Of a stretch of DNA of 34,391 bases, positions 33,218 through 34,391 are shown piece after piece. How positions within the stretch are numbered: the first letter of the stretch is position 1; every line of letters begins with the position of its first letter. The translations under genes and the position numbers were made by a program. The notes below the pieces were generated by a model that made no database searches, was not told where the DNA came from, and saw only the letters and a list, made by a program, of their open reading frames with translations. Origin of the DNA: JBFMFR01 sp040752025 (lineage in GTDB: Bacteria; Chloroflexota; Anaerolineae; Anaerolineales; UBA4823); the NCBI GenBank assembly GCA_040752025.1, contig JBFMFR010000068.1, positions 1-34,391 on the forward strand. The letters are read 5' to 3'.

Positions 33218-33223
33218 ATTATA
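33218..33223 (-). promoter_or_regulatory. -10 box placing the E2-like start at or near +1
   Basis: On the minus strand GGCATTATAATACCCGC ends directly at ATG 33211. TATAAT (33223-33218) is six bases from the ATG, so transcription would start at about the A of the start codon. No ribosome site is visible. This fits a leaderless mRNA. Confidence 0.55.
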
Positions 33224-33250
33224 ATGCCAGAAGCGGCGGCACGCCTCCCA

Positions 33251-33355
33251 AAACCTGTTGACCAATAGGCTGCCGGCGCCATTTACCAACGGCCAGAAGC
33301 GATAACCCCCAAAAACCCGTTGACCAATAGGCTGCCCGCGCCATTTACCAACGGC
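33251..33355. repeat. two 43-bp direct repeats (62-bp spacing)
   Basis: 33251-33293 and 33313-33355 are nearly identical: GTTGACCAATAGGCTG, then CGCCATTTACCAACGGC, differing at a few positions. Each copy has CCGTTG or CTGTTG at one end and CAACGG at the other, so it can fold. Confidence 0.85.
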
Positions 33356-33686
33356 TGGGATTCAAAATCCCAGCCTGATACCCCAAGTGCGCTCAAAGCG
33401 CACTCCCCCCGGGCCATTTCCCCAACGCGCTTTCAGCGCGTTTTGGGTAGCAGGCCGGGAATTGCATTCCTGGCCGAGTTGGGCGCACACGCCGCGCCGG
33501 TGGCACGCTGGCCGGCAATGGCTGGAATTCAAAACCCCAGCCTGGTATCCAAAGTGCGCTCAAAGCGCACTTCCCCCGAGGTGGGTGTGCGGGGGCGGGT
33601 CGAGTTGGTTGAGGCGCGCCGTGGGCAAGATGGGGCGGCTGCCGTAGGGGCGGGCCAGCCAGAGCGGGCAGACCCGCCCCTACGGC
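33353..33686. repeat. cluster of small hairpins
   Basis: Visible stems: GGCTGGGATT/AATCCCAGCC (33353-33375), AGTGCGCT/AGCGCACT (33386-33404), AACGCGCT/AGCGCGTT (33424-33442), AAGTGCGCT/AGCGCACTT (33552-33572) and the 14-bp GCCGTAGGGGCGGG/CCCGCCCCTACGGC (33641-33686). The first four have three-base loops. The GGCTGG..CCAGCC plus GTGCGCT hairpin pair occurs twice (also about 33519-33572). Confidence 0.85.
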
Positions 33687-34010
33687 GACGGCGATCATCG
33701 CTCCTCTTGGCAGAGACCGCACCAATCAGTGAGGTGCTAGAATATGAGGTTATCACAATAACGCCTATTGCTGCTCAAACGGCTTGATTTTCGATTGGTA
33801 AGGTACCAATTTTCATCTGGTGGTTTCGTGAAAACTTTACCAATTTTGGAACAATTACTACATAAGGTTGTTCCAAGACTGGTAAAATTGTTATGCAAAC
33901 CTAAGTAGTAGATGTGAACATCGGTACCAGATATCATCGCTTCGCGTTACCAGATTTGGAAAGAACACTGATGAAGTTGCGTTCCATTAGCACTCAAAGG
34001 GCTCTAAGTC
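33687..34010. other. A+T-rich intergenic stretch
   Basis: No supported gene. It marks a sharp drop in GC from the hairpin cluster to the right-end genes. TTACCA/TGGTA words recur, and a long hairpin lies at 33836-33886. Confidence 0.6.
33836..33886. repeat. 19-bp imperfect hairpin, A+T-rich
   Basis: TTTACCAATTTTGGAACAA (33836-33854) and TTGTTCCAAGACTGGTAAA (33868-33886) pair at 17 of 19 positions with a 13-base loop. It could be a MITE-like element or a terminator. Confidence 0.75.
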
Positions 34011-34277
34011 ATGAATGTTGATACAATATCACTTGCTAATTATGCTGTAAAGGCTGCTAAAGAACGCTTTGGACTAACCTTGGATTTTTCCGAACTAACT
34101 TTGCCAAACTTTGAAAACTTATTAGTATTAGCGACAAAACACATAGATGACTACAAAAGTGAAGGCAAGGTAACATATAAGATAATACAACGTACTGCTA
34201 CCGTTTGGGGAAGTTATTTAGGCGAAGTTATGCGTCATGAGTTAGGTGGAGAATGGTTACTTACGCTGATTGACTGA
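34011..34277 (+). CDS. small A+T-rich hypothetical protein
   Basis: An 88-aa protein. The end, TVWGSYLGEVMRHELGGEWL, recalls the YLGE..R...GG.W element of DUF3806-like proteins, a weak resemblance made by eye. The first half is helical (NYAVKAAKERFGLTLDFSEL). No signal peptide or membrane segment. ATG 34011 has only a weak site (AAAGG 10 bases upstream). Codon use is much richer in A+T than the main gene set, suggesting acquisition. It is probably complete rather than truncated because it ends with a normal stop 85 bp before the next start. Confidence 0.5.
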   Translation: MNVDTISLANYAVKAAKERFGLTLDFSELTLPNFENLLVLATKHIDDYKSEGKVTYKIIQRTATVWGSYLGEVMRHELGGEWLLTLID

Positions 34278-34362
34278 CGAATCTTAAGAAAGAGAGGCTA
34301 TCCAAATTGTTCAAACTATGGCAAATTTAAGTCGCAAACCAAACTGCCAAAGGAGAAGAACA

Positions 34363-34391
34363 ATGTCAGATAACCTCAGCCTGTATCGTAC
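34363..34391 (+). CDS. start of a gene cut by the window edge
   Basis: ATG 34363 follows AAAGGAGAAG at a good distance and opens MSDNLSLYR before the window ends. Too short to assign. A ribosome site of this quality makes a real start likely. Confidence 0.5.

Noticed and set aside
1..34391. tRNA or rRNA genes
   Set aside because: No cloverleaf with a T-arm consensus and no rRNA-like sequence was found by eye.

Overview
The window looks like a draft or metagenome-assembled chromosome segment (it carries a 100-N scaffolding gap) from a GC-rich bacterium, most likely a member of the Chloroflexota (Anaerolineae/Caldilineae type). The pointers are a large MalT-like STAND LuxR regulator, STAND/TPR genes, many short perfect hairpin repeats, GTATAAT-type -10 boxes lying almost on start codons, and a crtB-crtI pair. 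This placement is inference; no rRNA or ribosomal protein gene is present to settle it.

Bases 1-15100 read as an accessory, defence-island-like region. A 42-bp tandem repeat precedes a tyrosine-recombinase-fold protein whose catalytic residues look eroded and whose tail resembles phage terminase small subunits. After a 594-bp gap with inverted repeats and an attenuator-like leader comes a tight three-gene unit: a two-TM membrane protein with GRD/GDKI beta-repeats, a STAND-type NTPase, and a TPR protein whose start overlaps the NTPase stop. Two A+T-rich genes of unknown function follow (one with an N-terminal membrane anchor). Then comes a two-gene restriction-like module: a PLD nuclease fused to an SF2/SNF2 helicase, and an N6-adenine-type methylase with an A+T-rich insert where its target-recognition domain should lie. 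An unrecognised 309-aa gene and a membrane-anchored NERD-domain protein close the island.

Bases 15300-18000 hold an ABC exporter operon (one ATPase, two ABC-2 permeases). Bases 18126-18961 are a striking array of nine complete 91-bp units, each with a 15-bp perfect hairpin, plus a partial tenth.

Bases 19000-29000, all on the plus strand, carry an M29-like aminopeptidase, a nitrilase, a LuxR/MalT-type regulator, a probable carotenoid/terpenoid operon (ICMT-like methyltransferase, squalene/phytoene synthase, CrtI-type desaturase) and a Tat-exported sulfatase-superfamily protein with Thr at the usual Cys/Ser site. Bases 29000-33211 run on the minus strand: lipoyl-less E2 acyltransferase, GH114-like glycosidase, histidine ammonia-lyase and an EamA transporter.

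Bases 33212-34010 contain no gene I can support and are packed with direct repeats and small hairpins. The right edge has a short A+T-rich gene and the first codons of another gene cut by the window end.

The best candidates for something undescribed are the split STAND/TPR/membrane triad (2461-5259) with its leader, the PLD-helicase plus methylase pair with mosaic specificity region, and the 91-bp hairpin array.
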